A DNA stretch of 64,000 nt from Torymus aiolomorphi (Eukaryota; Arthropoda; Insecta; Hymenoptera; Torymidae). Positions 36,360 to 48,399 of the stretch are shown piece by piece. The position numbers were made by a program, and so were the translations under genes. Numbering within the stretch: position 1 is the first letter of the stretch; the number at the start of each line of letters is the position of its first letter. The notes beneath the pieces are model-generated. The model did no database searches. It worked only from the letters and a program-made list of their open reading frames with translations, and was not told the DNA's origin. The DNA lies in contig CM070874.1 of assembly GCA_036365515.1 (NCBI GenBank), forward strand, positions 64,437,583 through 64,501,582. The letters are read 5' to 3'.

Positions 36360-38225
36360 TTATTGAGATGCTGAGCCCCTTGGCCGCCGTGCAGTCGGCG
36401 AATCAAACCTTCAAAATAAAAACGTGGGACCGTGTCGGTCGGCGAATCTATTTGTCAGGTGAAACGCGGGACTTTGGTGCACCGGGCGTTGAAGACTCTC
36501 CGCGCTGACGTCGCTCGACAAATCTAATCTTCTTCTTCTTGTAAAATATAGCCTCGTTACACTGCTGAGCGCAGTATTTTACTTAGGTCAACACCAAGTG
36601 TAAAATCTAATCTTTAATAAAAAAACGCTCTCCGCTCACCTCGCTTACTCCGCTCACTTCGCTCGCTCGGATTAATATTATATGAAACTGTAGAGAAAAA
36701 TTATTGCAACTAAATTGTGTTACTAAAATTTAAAATTATAAAAGAGTTAAATAAATATAGGCCTTACAAGTTTTAAAATTGGAAAATAATAATAAAAAGT
36801 GCATCTTTGGTGATTGTATATGCTACGCAACGTCCTAGGAGGAAATAAGACTTTCCAGATATACGGTACAGGGTACATTGAGTGAGCATGTGAAAAAGAA
36901 TGTTTTAATATTGAATTATTAAAATTATTTTACAATTACTTTATTGACGGTTTTTCAGTGTTTATTGCCCGCTACGGCGAGTAGCTGGCGTTTTTCAAGT
37001 TTTATTGCCCGCCGGTCTATAAACGGCAACTTTTAGCTCGCACAATAGGTCAAAAAAATGCGAAAATCGTGCTTGTGTGACAAAAAAAAATATTCCTTCT
37101 CAAAAAAGTGATGACTGGAAGAAGTGAAGCCTCTATAGATTTGACCTGTGATTGGTTCTTGAATAAAAGGCGCTAGAATTAAAAATTAAATATGCATTTT
37201 TATGATTTGATAATTGGGTAATTGGAAATATTTATTGGAATGAAACTGATCAAAGTGAAAAGTTTTTAAATAAATAATAATTAAATTAATGTTGGTTATG
37301 GCTAACAGAATAAATACGTTTTAATTATTTGTTAAAGTGATGGCCAGAAATAGGAAATGTATTTCAAAACACAATACGATTAGTTATTAAATTGTACGGT
37401 AGAACTTTAAACAATAATCAATGTTTAAATCTTAGAAGAATTAATTATGTTAATATGAGAATAAATTATGTCAATTTTATTTTTTCTTTATTTATACTTC
37501 ACGAATAACAAAAAATATTCGAATAAGCTTACAGTTTCTAGCCTTAAAATTTAGTATTCGTTAAGAGTAAATGTGCCACAGATATTATATCTATTATTAA
37601 AGATGCATCAAAATGAAAAGAAAAAAATTTCCGGTTTATAAGAAATAAATTATTCTTAGCATGTTTAATAAAAAAAAAAAAAGCACATAGAGCGCGCGCA
37701 GCGCGAATGGACTTGACTAGTTGTCATAAAAAATTGCTTATCGAACATGTAGATATTGTTCAATATGTAGACAAGTTACTTTCGTAATTTTCGAACTTCT
37801 TACTTTTCACTCGATTTTAACGTTTAATGTCTCATTTTACTTCTTAAATATTTGTACGACCCATCCAGGCTTATGAAATAATTAATGTTCCGGTGGCTGA
37901 GCGGAAGAAAAACGTATCTTGGCACGAGAATGAAGAACGACGTATCTCGGTGCGAGGACAAAGAACGACGTATCTCGTAAAAAAGTGATGGAATTGTTAT
38001 ATCAATTTATTTGTGATGTGTTGCTAAATTGCCAAAATAAAATTACGTTGTTCTGCTAAAATTACGGCGCGCAAAACGTGCTTAGAGATGACTGGTCACA
38101 TACAAAATTGTCTATAAATTTCAAGATGAAACATCAAGCCGTTCTAAAAAAATTACAATTTGAAAAAAATATTAACAAAAATTTGAAAATTTGCAGTGTT
38201 GAATGTCTTCAAGAATAATCCACTG
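36360..38225. other. Intergenic, AT-rich, small repeats only
   Basis: No coding frame is supported. The region upstream of the candidate exon (36360-36660) is GC-richer and could hold its promoter, although I see no clear TATA word. TTTATTGCCCGC occurs twice (about 36960 and 37002). A short tandem repeat is annotated separately at 37908-37978. Confidence 0.4.
37908..37978. repeat. Short tandem repeat, about 27-bp unit
   Basis: The word ACGTATCTYGG followed by CACGAG/TGCGAG and AAGAACG occurs three times in a row (the last copy partial) with point differences. Confidence 0.7.
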
Positions 38226-38227
38226 AA

Positions 38228-38640
38228 CTGTTACGTGTGGGAGCATTCCACACGCGCAAGTTCGATCATACAAATAAAGCCGCGATTCCGCACTCAAAAC
38301 CTCGAGAACATTCGGCACTGCGCCGCGACTATAGCGCGAGGAAATCAGAGTCGGTTAAATCGGTCGAGCAGCCGAAAACTGCGAAATCGGCACCAACGGA
38401 AGATTAATTAGGAAAGTGGGAGACACTGCATCGAGGATATAAAAAGCGGCGCATCCAGCGTTGCGGATTGATTCACATCACACGGGGAACCTACACGAAA
38501 AAGGTTTTAGTTAGGCAGCAGCGCTAATCGTGAGAGCGACGTACTATTTATCAGTTCATATAGTGACCGTCCTTCTTGAGAGCGCCACGATCCCGATGCA
38601 GAACAGTTACTGCTCGCGAGTCGCGCGATTTTCGCGTATT
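38228..38640 (+). promoter_or_regulatory. TATA-containing segment, possible solo LTR
   Basis: The segment starts with TGTTACGTGTGGGAG, resembling the TGTTACG start of many insect LTRs. It contains GATATAAAAAGCGGCG (TATA word near 38438-38446) and an initiator-like TCACATCACA about 30 bases later. Its composition differs from the AT-rich surroundings. No matching second LTR, terminal CA or target duplication could be confirmed. Confidence 0.3.
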
Positions 38641-39550
38641 TTTGTCATTTTTCGCGATTTTTAAATCCACTTAACACTACACAGAACCGACCGATTTAAA
38701 CGATCTTTAACTCAAATTAAAGCTTTTTTCTTCTACATTAATCGCTTTTTTGTGGAATATTTGTTGGTACATTCAATAGCTTGTTATTGGTTAATCAGTA
38801 GTGACTACTTTTCATTCATTTTTCCCATGTTAACTTTTTTATTTTTATTTATTTATTTATTTATGTATTAATTATGTGTGGTATATAGAAGAAAAAACTT
38901 CTTGCAGAGAAATTTTATGCCTCAAAATTGTTTTTTCGTCGTTTTTGGGACCAGTTAAAAGGAAATTTTCGGGATAATCGCACACATATAGGCAATATAA
39001 GTGTAAAATTTCATCAAGATAATCTGATTTGAAGTAAATATTATTTAGTAATTTTCAAAAGTTTTAAATTTAATATTATAGTCAATTATGTTATTCATTT
39101 TTTGTGCATAATTTGAAACTTAAATAACACCTGTTATTTTAGTCATATTTTCTTCAGAATTTAAAAATTCATACTTTTTTATCTTAATAAATGATTATAA
39201 TTATAATTGTGACAGAAATTGGTGTAATAATTTAAAATTTTAAGCATTAAAAATTCATCAAAGGAAGCTGTAAATTAAGTTTGAGGAAGCCACGTGCCAA
39301 TTGTTTTTTTCTCTCAAAAAATAATCATTCAAAAAACCAAAATTTAGATAAATCATAGTATTCAACATTCTTTTTAATCGAAAAAATATTCATATCAATA
39401 TTTTTTTTTTAATTTCAAAATATAACCTTGACGTCCGCAACGTTAGCATACTTTTTCTTTTTTTTTGTATTTAAATTTGGGGAATTACTCAATCCCGACA
39501 CGCGACATTATTCTGAAATTTGGCACACGTATGGACATTACCAAGTTTGT
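38640..39550. other. AT-rich spacer with a repeat-family end word
   Basis: Nothing coding. At 39279-39301 the word TTTGAGGAAGCCACGTGCCA matches the end of the GCTTCCTC-hairpin family, so part of this segment may be a decayed copy. Confidence 0.4.
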
Positions 39551-39944
39551 TGAATTCCCCGTAAGTTAGTTTTTGATTATTCATTAATTTTAGGCCAGTA
39601 TCCTGCTAGCTTTAGATCACGCTTGCAGTGTACCCCGTTACTCTTTTAAAAAATGATCTAAATGACTCCGGCAAAATGGAAAGCTACGTAGATCGAGTAC
39701 GGATAATTAACGGCGAATTCCCCATAAGTTGGTTTTTGATTATTCATTGATTTTAGGCCAGTGCCCTGCTAGCTTGAGATCATGCTAGCAGTGCACCCGG
39801 TTACTCTTTTAAAAAATGATCTATACGACTCCGGCGAAATTGAAAACTACGTAGATCGATTACGGATAATTAGCGGCAAATTCCCTGTAAGTTAGTTTTT
39901 GTTTATTTATTGATTTTACGGCAGTGCCCTGCTAGTCCACTTAA

Positions 39945-40496
39945 GGTCGTTCTATTAAAAGTCTGAAGTCAATTTAGTGTTAATAAAAAAATTATTTTCA
40001 TTCTTAAATATTTAAGAAATATTTATAAACGATAAATTAATTAATAATAATTGTTTAATTTTCATATATATTTGATAACTAATACTTTTAGTTTTTTTAA
40101 ATAAAGGTTAAAAAGTCTGTTGTTTTGACTAGTAAATGCCGTCAATCGAACCTCAAGCCATGACTTTTCCGACTTTGATCTAAACTATCTTTTCAGTTTA
40201 TTCCCCTATTGATATATTTTTAATACCTTTAGAAAATATGAAATTTACTTTTTCGATATCTCGTTTTTGCTTTAATTCTGAAGTGGTTAAGTAGTTCAAT
40301 TTCAATACTTTTCCATGCCAGCAACATGGCTCCCATTCTCCCCATGTTAAAACACAAATTTTTAAACAATATTATTTCAAGTATTTGGTCGGCAACCTAC
40401 ATTTAAAATTATACCAATTTGTTCATAAAAACCTGAACAATAACAGCCTTCAATATTAGTTTCATATAGAGACTTTACAATTTTAATAGAACCACC
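39945..40496. mobile_element. MITE B, TTAA duplication, 552 bp
   Basis: The ends are GGTCGTTCTATTAAAA and the inverse of GGTGGTTCTATTAAAA (15 of 16 match), flanked by TTAA at 39941-39944 and 40497-40500. The first bases resemble those of MITE A (GGTGGCTC). It is AT-rich, non-coding and inserted within the tandem array. Confidence 0.75.
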
Positions 40497-40500
40497 TTAA

Positions 40501-41154
40501 CAAAGGTCTGAAATCGATTTTGCGAGGGAATGACTGCATTTTGAATATTTGGCAAAGCACACCTTCTAAAACGATTGTCAAAAATGCAGCTTCCGAAAAT
40601 ACCGAGTTCACCCCTAAATAGTCAACAAACGACCCCCAAAAATGGTTTCTCTCTTATATTTCGAGAACGACAAAGAGATATCGACAAAAGTCCCAAACAA
40701 AAGTTGTAGAGTGTAAAATTTTACATAAGGATGACCATGACCTGTCACTTTTTTGTTTTCGATGAAAATTAAGTTTTCCAGAAGCGAGAAAAAGTTGAAC
40801 GAGGAGCACCGAGCGTGTTGCGATGAGCGTGGCAAGCCCCGCTCCCCCCGTCCCTCGCCCATATTGCCGCGTCGAACATTCAACTTTTGCTCACTTCTGG
40901 CAACCTTAATTTTTATCAAAAATAAAAAAGTTGCACGTAATCCTTACGTAAATTTTTGCACTCTACAACTTTTGTTTTGGGTTTTTTTCGATATCTCTTG
41001 TCGTTCTCGAGATATAAGCGAAAACCCGTTTTCGGGGGTGATTTGTTGACTAATTAGGGGTGAACCCGGTGGTTTTGGATCGTTTTTAGACGGTATGTTT
41101 TGCCAAATATCCATAATGCAGCCATCCCCTTGACAAGTCGATTTCAGACCTTCG
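40501..41154. mobile_element. Foldback element, about 0.65 kb, inside the tandem array
   Basis: The outer word AAGGTCTGAAATCGA occurs at 40503 and inversely at 41138-41152. The arms are diverged inverse copies of about 300 bp, sharing for example TTGTAGAGTG and GATATCTC-type segments, around a short GC-rich loop (about 40800-40870). Frames in the arms mirror each other and are not genes. The left end sits directly against MITE B. Confidence 0.75.
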
Positions 41155-41503
41155 CTGGCTGGCCTATAGCTTGATATCACGCTGGGAGTGCACGCGGTTC
41201 TTCTTTCATAGAATCATTTAAATGCCTCCGGCAAAAATTAAAATCTACGTAGATCGATTACGGATAATTAACGGCAAATTCTCCGTTAGTTGGTTTTTGA
41301 TTATTTATTGATTTTAGGCCAGTGCCCTGCTAGCTTGATATCACGCCAGCAGTGCCCCCTATATCTTTTTTTAATGAAGTGCGGCAAATTTTTTAGCTTT
41401 ACGGATAATTTACGGATAATTAGTGGCAAATTATCCATGTATTATAACAGTTTTCCAAAGTTACCCTACCAACTTAAGAGACGTCGTTAGAAGGCGCGAG
41501 TCC

Positions 41504-41580
41504 CTACTCATTAATAAAATATACCGACTAGAGTATGATAAGGGTAGGAGCGCTTGTCACTGGCACGCCGAGTAGATTAG
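41504..41580. repeat. Dispersed repeat, inverse copy at 59487-59555
   Basis: The segment containing GTATGATAAGGGTAGGAGCG and CACGCCGAGTAG matches, inversely, the sequence GCTCGGCGTGCTAG...CCTTATCATAC near 59487-59555. The element type is unknown. Confidence 0.6.
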
Positions 41581-41941
41581 AAATTTTAACTCTATTTCGT
41601 CTACGTTTTGACTTGTCATCAGAAATGATGACCTATAATATAAACAAAATTCTTTACTTCATTTTTTTAATAGCTCTCCTGAGTTAATAAAAATATGTGT
41701 TTTAATGTCTGTCCCGTCTAATTCTTGTTTAATAAATGGAATAATGACCGCAATAATTGTATGTATCATAAAGATAGTGAAAAAAGGAGAAAAAGGAGTA
41801 GTTGACTTTTGGTCAGGGGTGGGCCAATTTGAAACTGGATAATAGAAAATAAGGGGGATGGGGGCTTCACCCCCATCGACTCAGCTAGCACGCTGAGCTC
41901 GCTTTCGATTCCCTTATTCGGTAATAAATCCCTTATTCGGT

Positions 41942-43475
41942 TTGGAAAAAAGAACAAATGAATTAGTAAAATCATTAAATAAAAGTGATTTCTCTGGCTT
42001 TGGCAAAATATTTGAACCAGTACTACAAAAATACAATGTTTCTAAAGCATATGGTTTAATAGAAATCGATAAAAATGGCCTTCCGATTAGGCCTATAATT
42101 TCTGCTATAAATTCGCCAGTTTACAATATTTCAAAATTTTTTACACAACTTTTAACAAACAATCTAAAACCACCAATTTCGCATTTAGACAATAGCGTAA
42201 AATTAAAAGAAAAAATTAACAATCTCAAAATCCCGCCTTATCATGAAATAATCAGTTTGGATGTTGTGAGTCTCTTTACCAATATCCCTGAATATTTAGT
42301 TCTCAAAGCAATTGAAAAGAGATGGTCACTGTTATATAATAAAATTAACATGAGTTGTACAGAATTCTTAAACGTTATAAAGTCTATTTTAAATAATAAT
42401 TTTTTCCAATTTAATGGAAAATTCTATCAACAAATTTTTGGCTCAGCTATGGGTAATCCAATTAGTCCTATTTTAGCAGACATTATCATGGAAGATTTAG
42501 AGGTTCATTCGATTAATAAACTTAACTTTAAACCCTTGTTTTATTTTCGCTATGTTGATGACATTTTACTTTGTATTTCTGAAAATATTATTGATGCCAC
42601 TGTCAACATTTTTAATTCATATGATAAAAATTTACAGTTTACAGTTGAATTACCGCATAACAATAGTATTAGTTTTTTAGATATTAAGATAATTGTAAAA
42701 TAACAGCGTTATATTGTCACAGATTGGTATCAGAAACAAACTTTCTCCGGCCGTTACTTAAATTATTACTCACAACACCCTCAATGCAATAAAATAGCTA
42801 TCATTTACAGTTTGGTGGATAGAGTCATAAAATTATCACACACTTGTTTTCATAAAAAGAATTTAACTTTCATCAAAGAATTACTATTACAAAATAATTA
42901 CCCACCAAAATTAATAGATGTATGTATTAAAAAACGATTAAAAAAATTATTCAATACACATAATAATAGACAAATCAATAACAACAAAAAGAGTTTCATT
43001 ATATTACCAAAGAAATGGAAAATTTTATTAATCTTTTTTTAAAAAACATAATACTAATGTAATTTATAGCACCAAAAATAAATTAAATAATATCGTAAAA
43101 TTAGGAAAAGATAAAACCAAAACCTGTGACAATGTTAATGTTGTTTATAAAATCAAATATAAAGATTGCAATGCTTTATATGTTGGTCAAACATGTAGAC
43201 GTTTGGATGTCCGAATCAAAGAACACACACGTAAATATATCATGCAGGATAACAATTCATCTTTATATACTCATACAATTGACAATAACCACAATATCGA
43301 TTTTTCTAATATAAAAATACTTGACACAGAATGTAATAGAGAAAAAAGACTTTTTTCAGAAGCTATTTTTATACACACACAGAAGAACTATATGAATAAA
43401 CAATTCGAAATTAGTAAATTAGTTAAGGAATATACATCTTTAATTAACAACTGTGAATTTATGCGTTTACAATAG
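41942..43475 (+). pseudogene. Penelope-like element 1, RT plus GIY-YIG, 5'-truncated and decayed
   Basis: The first open block (41942-42703) has the reverse-transcriptase core of Penelope-like elements: AYGLIEI and RPIIS, motif A LDVVSLFTNI, motif B GSAMGNPISP, motif C YVDD, then SFLDIKI. A single in-frame TAA at 42701-42703 interrupts it, and the same frame continues to 43042 (DWYQKQTFSGRY, then the connector). Frame changes near 43008-43046, partly in a T/A homopolymer, put the GIY-YIG part (NVVYKI..., YVGQTCRRL, SEAIFIHTQ) in another frame to 43475. The N-terminal region upstream of AYGL is absent, so the copy is 5'-truncated near 41940. The word CCCTTATTCGGT is doubled just before that junction. 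The enzyme would copy element RNA into DNA in the nucleus, but this copy cannot make it. Confidence 0.9.
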
Positions 43476-43955
43476 TATATTTCTGATCCGTAACTAAGTC
43501 TTTTGAATTCAACGTTTACATGTATTCGTCTCTTTACATATTCTCATTACACACACACAGACGTAATATCCTACTATATAAAGACTTGCAAAGTAACATT
43601 CGAACCACTGACTCGTGGAATACCATTCCGCTAAAGTAACTTGTGACTATTACGTTTCTATATAAGTAATTTTTAGATAATTGTTTTAGGCAATAAGGTG
43701 TCTTATTCGCAAATAAGACTAAGCAATTATAGGCAATGTATAGGCAAATATGATAGGCATAAGGTATAGGCAAAAAACGAGAGGGGCAAAGTAATGTGCA
43801 TGAAGCATTGGCGAATGGACGCCGCAGGCCTATATATGTATACTCTTAGTGATGTTTTAAGTAGCGCATTGGCGTTCGCCATCTAGCGCCTTGCTCGGAA
43901 ACTGCAATCCCGAACTGTTAGTAAGAGTGATAAACTGTTCAAAAATGTTATAAAA
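43476..43955. other. 3' flank of Penelope-like element 1
   Basis: Non-coding sequence after the GIY-YIG stop. It contains several AGGCAAT/AGGCATA-type words near 43690-43770. The true 3' end of the element is not resolved. Confidence 0.35.
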
Positions 43956-44275
43956 TGTAGGATTTTGGACGTTAGTAATTATCTGTAACTGTTTGTAACA
44001 GTTTTTAAATGTTTGTAATAGTTAATAATAGTTTAATTGATTAAAAATTATTAATTCTTCTTAAATATCATTCAAAATATCATTCATAAATATAATCCTT
44101 AAATATCGTTCTTTAAAATTAATTACGAATTATTAATTAATTATTATTAGTTAATAATAATTTCATTAATTTCAAATTATTAAGTCTTTTTAAATATCAT
44201 TCAAAATTATTTGAAACTGTTTCAAACTGTTTATAACTGCTAAAAACTATTTGGAAATGTGTCCAAAATCCTACA
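43956..44275. mobile_element. Small inverted-repeat element, 320 bp
   Basis: The word TGTAGGATTTTGGAC at 43956-43970 is repeated exactly in inverse at 44261-44275. The interior is AT-rich with many GTTTGTAA/CAGTT words, also partly inverted. It is non-coding, and no clear target duplication is seen. Confidence 0.5.
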
Positions 44276-44499
44276 TGAACCTGCTTCCTAATGAACAATT
44301 TTAAACAGTTACAAAGTTTTAAGTAATTTTTAACAGTTATTATCTGTTATTAAGGCTATCCAGGCTAAGAATTTTCCGGCTTTTCATGGCACGGCCGGGC
44401 GAATTCGGACGAAGAGCGAAGCCAAAGTATATGAGGAAACCTACAAAAAAGTAGCCCTTATGACGGCCTCAAAACTGGTTAAAATTTTTTGCTTCCTCA

Positions 44500-45470
44500 A
44501 AGAGGCTCTTGTCGTTCGCGTATTGCAGCTGTTACTTATTGTCGCGGGTGTATTTAAAATTTTCGGGTTGATAAATACACACGGCGACTAATTTATAATT
44601 GATTCAGAAATCGTATTATATAAAAAATACGCACGATATTTGATTTATTATGATTGCGCGGTGCTCTTGCACAATAAACTTATTAATTTCAACCATTATT
44701 TGCCAAATACAAATCCGCGCACGCGATGATTATTAATTAGCGAAAATACAATATTCCAGCCGCGTAATAATAATGCACTCCTAGACAAATAACACACACG
44801 CGCGTATGACTTTATCTCCGCGAATTTATCGTTGCATTGAATTCAGAAAGAGAAATATAATCCAAGCCGCGTGTAATAACGTCCAGCGATCAGCGAGCCA
44901 TCGATTTTAATTACGACAATTATACAATTCCCGCGGACAACGAACCTATCTCGCGCGCGCGTTATCACAATAAATAAAACGACTTCATTGCTCGAAAAAG
45001 CCACGATCCATCAGGCAAGGATCTAAATTGGGATTAGATATAGAGCAACAGCAGCTGTGCAGCGGAGCGCTCGCGTATTGATAGCTTTGCACAACTCGAC
45101 ATTCCACGGCGAAGTCGCGCATCGCTCGCGGTATTAACGAACGATAATTACGAGACGTCGGAACACGCGCGAGGGCGGCTGCTGTTGCTATATGTTGCGT
45201 GCGTGCGAGCATTTGCATCCGGCGGGCGATTTGTACGATCGATAATACAGGTATGGGCTCGCGAACAGCGGGGTATCAATGGCGTATAGAGGATTGTGTA
45301 TAAGGATTGACGAGGATTGCGTCAACGCGAGATTAGTCCTGCGTTGTGCGAGTGTTGTTGCTCTTGAATAATGGTGTCGAGTGTACGCGTGTGTTAAGTT
45401 ATATATGGATGGTAATTTTATATGTGGAATGGATGGAATATCTTTAATTATAAGAGAATAATTAAAATTC
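44500..45470. promoter_or_regulatory. Skew-switch module 21
   Basis: A moderately A/C-rich flank (44700-44990) and a CpG core (44800-45240) are followed by a strongly G/T-rich flank at 45240-45440. This marks the return of the module pattern after the element-rich block. Just left of it (44488) lies another GCTTCCTC...GAGG hairpin word. Confidence 0.4.
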
Positions 45471-45525
45471 ACATTTCATGCTTATATTTGGTTTATAATG
45501 GTTAGTTAAAATTAGAAATTGATGA

Positions 45526-45829
45526 AAAATCCATTCAAAATACTAATGATTTTGTAGAGCACGTTTAAAAATATACAGATGCAATTAAAATAATACATTT
45601 ACAAGACGTTGACGTAGAAGAGTTTAGAAAAGTAAAAAATGTTGATTAGCTTGCTACTCCTAAGTATCCTGAAATTCAAAAAACTCATTTATGGATTAAA
45701 GAAACGTGCAATGATAAAGTACATTGTTTAACAGCAAAGACCGCTGATTGTCCCCTTACTGAAGTAAGAACAATGAAGCAGAAAAAGAAAGGTAGATATA
45801 AAAATCAAAAATCTAAAAGACAAAAATAA
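45526..45829 (+). pseudogene. C-terminal relic of a transposase-like protein
   Basis: One frame reads NDFVEHV, stop, KYTDAIKIIHLQDVDVEEF, then NVD, stop, LATPKYPEIQ, HLWIKETCNDKVHCLTAKTA, ending in a basic tail and a TAA at 45827. The two in-frame stops show decay. The content fits the C-terminal half of the same family as the relic at 31.6 kb, but I infer this from general resemblance and from the short motif both loci share. I cannot align the two directly. Confidence 0.35.
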
Positions 45830-46640
45830 AAAATACAACAGATACTATGTGTACTTGTATATTGCTTACGCACAAAGATAAAAACCTTTATATTGACTGT
45901 TATACCATTGACTATATGTAAGGGTTAAGCGTGAAAATTTTGTTTGTGTATTATCTCATTAATGATCGCTATTCCTGGGCACGGGTCGGGAATTTCACAA
46001 ATACGTCTAGATAGGTATTTAGGTCCTCTATCAGGACAAAAAAAAATTGAGCAAAAAAAATGGTGTTTTTGAGAAAAATACACTTTTCTAAAAAGTGCAT
46101 TTTTCAGTAAAAAGTACATAACTCGTGCATTTTTTATTTTTTTTTTAAATAACATAAAGAACGTGAAAGAGGGCTCAAACCTTAGTGAAATTATGTGTTA
46201 CACGCTAAAAAGCTTAAAAAACTGGTGAAGCAGTAGCGGTTTGAAAATTACATTGAAAAATTTTTTTTCTAAGTAAGGTTTTTCTCGGAATTCTTTGCCA
46301 TTGCTGAACGCATGAAATTTTGATGCAACAAAAAAATAAAAATATACGGGTCAAATAATTTTTGGAGAAGAACATGAATACTTTAATTCCAAAATGATCG
46401 GTGACATAGGCATACGCGGTCCACCTGATTTGAAATGGATTGGGCCATATATAATTCATTTTCGATCATTTTAATACCATACAATAAGGACATGGTGAAA
46501 AGTACCGAATTCAGTCTCAATTAAAGATATGATTTCCTCACCACTCCAGTCGCTCCAGGTTTGCCAAATTGTCACGGTATTTTTTACGCAAAAATTTTCT
46601 TTGAGTATATAGCTAGACATCTCAAATTGTTTCTTGTTAC
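45830..46640. other. AT-rich spacer with motif copy 2
   Basis: Non-coding. The motif at 46404-46446 (GGCATACGCGGTCCACCTGA and onward) repeats that at 31942-31985. No gene is supported. Confidence 0.4.
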
Positions 46641-47430
46641 AGCGCTCTTACTTACACATACGTATATTACATCTTATTTTATTTTAACGGCATACAACAT
46701 CTTGCAAAAACACATTACCCATCGTTTAGCCATAAACGTAACTATATACATGACTCATCGCAACAAAGCACCAAGTCACCGGAACCCCATCTTGCATTTC
46801 TCCCAAACAAACCATCCAATTTCATCTCTCTTTCTCGCAAGCTCCATTCCCTTCTCGCACACACACGCAGCTCTCGCTCACAGCGAACGTTCGCTCTTCA
46901 CTCTTATACCTATAACCAGTGCTGAGTGCAGCGTCGCGCGCGCCGCGGGCCGACGTATGTGCTATGTATGCTGCTCAGAGCCGCGCACAGCCCACCTGCG
47001 CTCGTGTATTACACGATCGGCACATAAGAACGAGCGCGCCGTCGTATTTCATCGCTTCGGCTCGCTGCAGCTGAGAAAGGGCCCGCACTTGCCCTGCGAG
47101 AGTACGAATACGAGTGTACACGCGATATTCAATGCAGGCTGTACGTATGTGCTGTATGGTTGTAGAAGGAGAGAGAGTATTTTTAGCAGCGGCGAGTCTG
47201 TCAATTTCGCGTAGGCCGCGGGAAGAGAGAGAGGATCGTGTCGGACATTGGTGTACACTTGCTGCCGATGAGTCGATGATACGAATCTATTGGAGGGATT
47301 GGTTCGTTCGCAGTGAGATGACGTGCGGCTGACGGCTGCGATAAAGACGTGGATGCGTGTAATATGCGAATAATGTTTATGGTTGTGAGTGTTGGTCGGA
47401 TTGTAGTACAAGATATTATTATGCAGCTTT
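46640..47430. promoter_or_regulatory. Skew-switch module 22
   Basis: The A/C-rich flank is 46640-46860, the CpG core is 46860-47250 and the G/T flank is 47260-47430. The 217-residue plus frame (46561-47214) and the 120-residue minus frame overlap across the core and have no domain. Confidence 0.4.
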
Positions 47431-47589
47431 TTTGGTTGGTAAAGCTTCGTATTTATTTTGAAATATGTAAAGAGCTGCGGTGAAAGTAACTTAAAAATGA
47501 AATTTAGAATTAGTGATTTTTCTGCTTCCTTGACGTTTAACAGCAGTATTATTGTTATAATAAAGAGTGATTATTTGAAGCTTTGATTC

Positions 47590-48250
47590 CAAATAGATTT
47601 TATAAATCACCAGAGCTCCACCATGCAAGGCAACAATTCATTTTTAAATGTCAATCAACAAAGCAGATTTATTAATAGGCTTCATTTTTCCGCTTCTGTC
47701 TCTTGGATACATAAAACGCAGCATGAATGGCACCCAGACGGCGTTCAATTAACTCGTTGAAATTCCACTTGAAAACGAGGCAAAGCGAAATGCGACGCCG
47801 GCCCATTACGTCCGGTCAAAAGTTATACTCTCCTCTGTTCGAGGGAAACAATAGTGAAAAAGGACAACTCCTAAACGGCGAAATTGTTTTTCAGTTAGGC
47901 TTCGAGGACCATCGAGTGCGCCGGTGCAATCGCCGACGCATTTCAGCATCTCGACGCGTCGCTATATACCGAACAATGTAGCGACGAGATGGAAATGGAA
48001 AGTTCCTCGGCTGAAAGGGAAAATAATCCAAGTGCACATGTGCTCATATATGCGCCGCTTTCGGATCTGTAAATAAAGCTCCGTGCGAGAGTCAGTGTGG
48101 TTGGGGATTTTTATTTGGAATAATATACAGTAGCGAAGGAAACGGTGGTTCGAAATATAAATATACATTGGTCTTCAAACTTGTCCGCAGTGCTGTCAGT
48201 TAGCAGTTATGTTTTTGCATGCTTAGACTGTGTGGAAATGGCCAATATTT
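47590..48250. promoter_or_regulatory. Skew-switch module 23 (weak)
   Basis: The core is about 47730-47990, with a G/T-rich right flank to 48250 and a less marked left flank. Confidence 0.3.
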
Positions 48251-48399
48251 TATTACGATGTCGGTTCGTTTAAAATCTAGCAGATAAAATTAAAAAAAAA
48301 AAATCGTAAAACCATTATATTATAATATTATTAAGTTAATATTCTTTATAAAAAATACAATAAATTATTATCGAAAAAACTAAAACGACTCAAAAACAT

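Larger units (their letters stand above)
39552..41440. repeat. Tandem array, 162-163 bp unit, interrupted by two elements
   Basis: Units begin near 39552, 39715, 39877 and 41275. The shared words are CTACGTAGATCGATTACGGA, GTTGGTTTTTGATTAT and CCAGTGCCCTGCTAGC. The third unit breaks off at about 39935 and the array resumes at about 41163, so the 1.2 kb between is later insertion (a TTAA MITE and a foldback). Roughly four to five units remain. Each unit is non-coding. Confidence 0.85.

Noticed and set aside
36361..36420. Promoter of the candidate RING gene
   Set aside because: The sequence is GC-richer, but no TATA or initiator word at suitable spacing could be supported.
37885..37980. tRNA-like start near GGTGGCTGAGCGG
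   Set aside because: No T-arm with GGTTCRANNCC and no cloverleaf could be traced. The segment is a short tandem repeat.
39552..41440. CRISPR-like array
   Set aside because: The repeated units are 162-163 bp with no separate spacers. This is ordinary tandem DNA in a eukaryotic context.
46561..47214. 217-residue plus-strand frame
   Set aside because: It lies across a skew module with an overlapping antisense frame and no recognisable motif.
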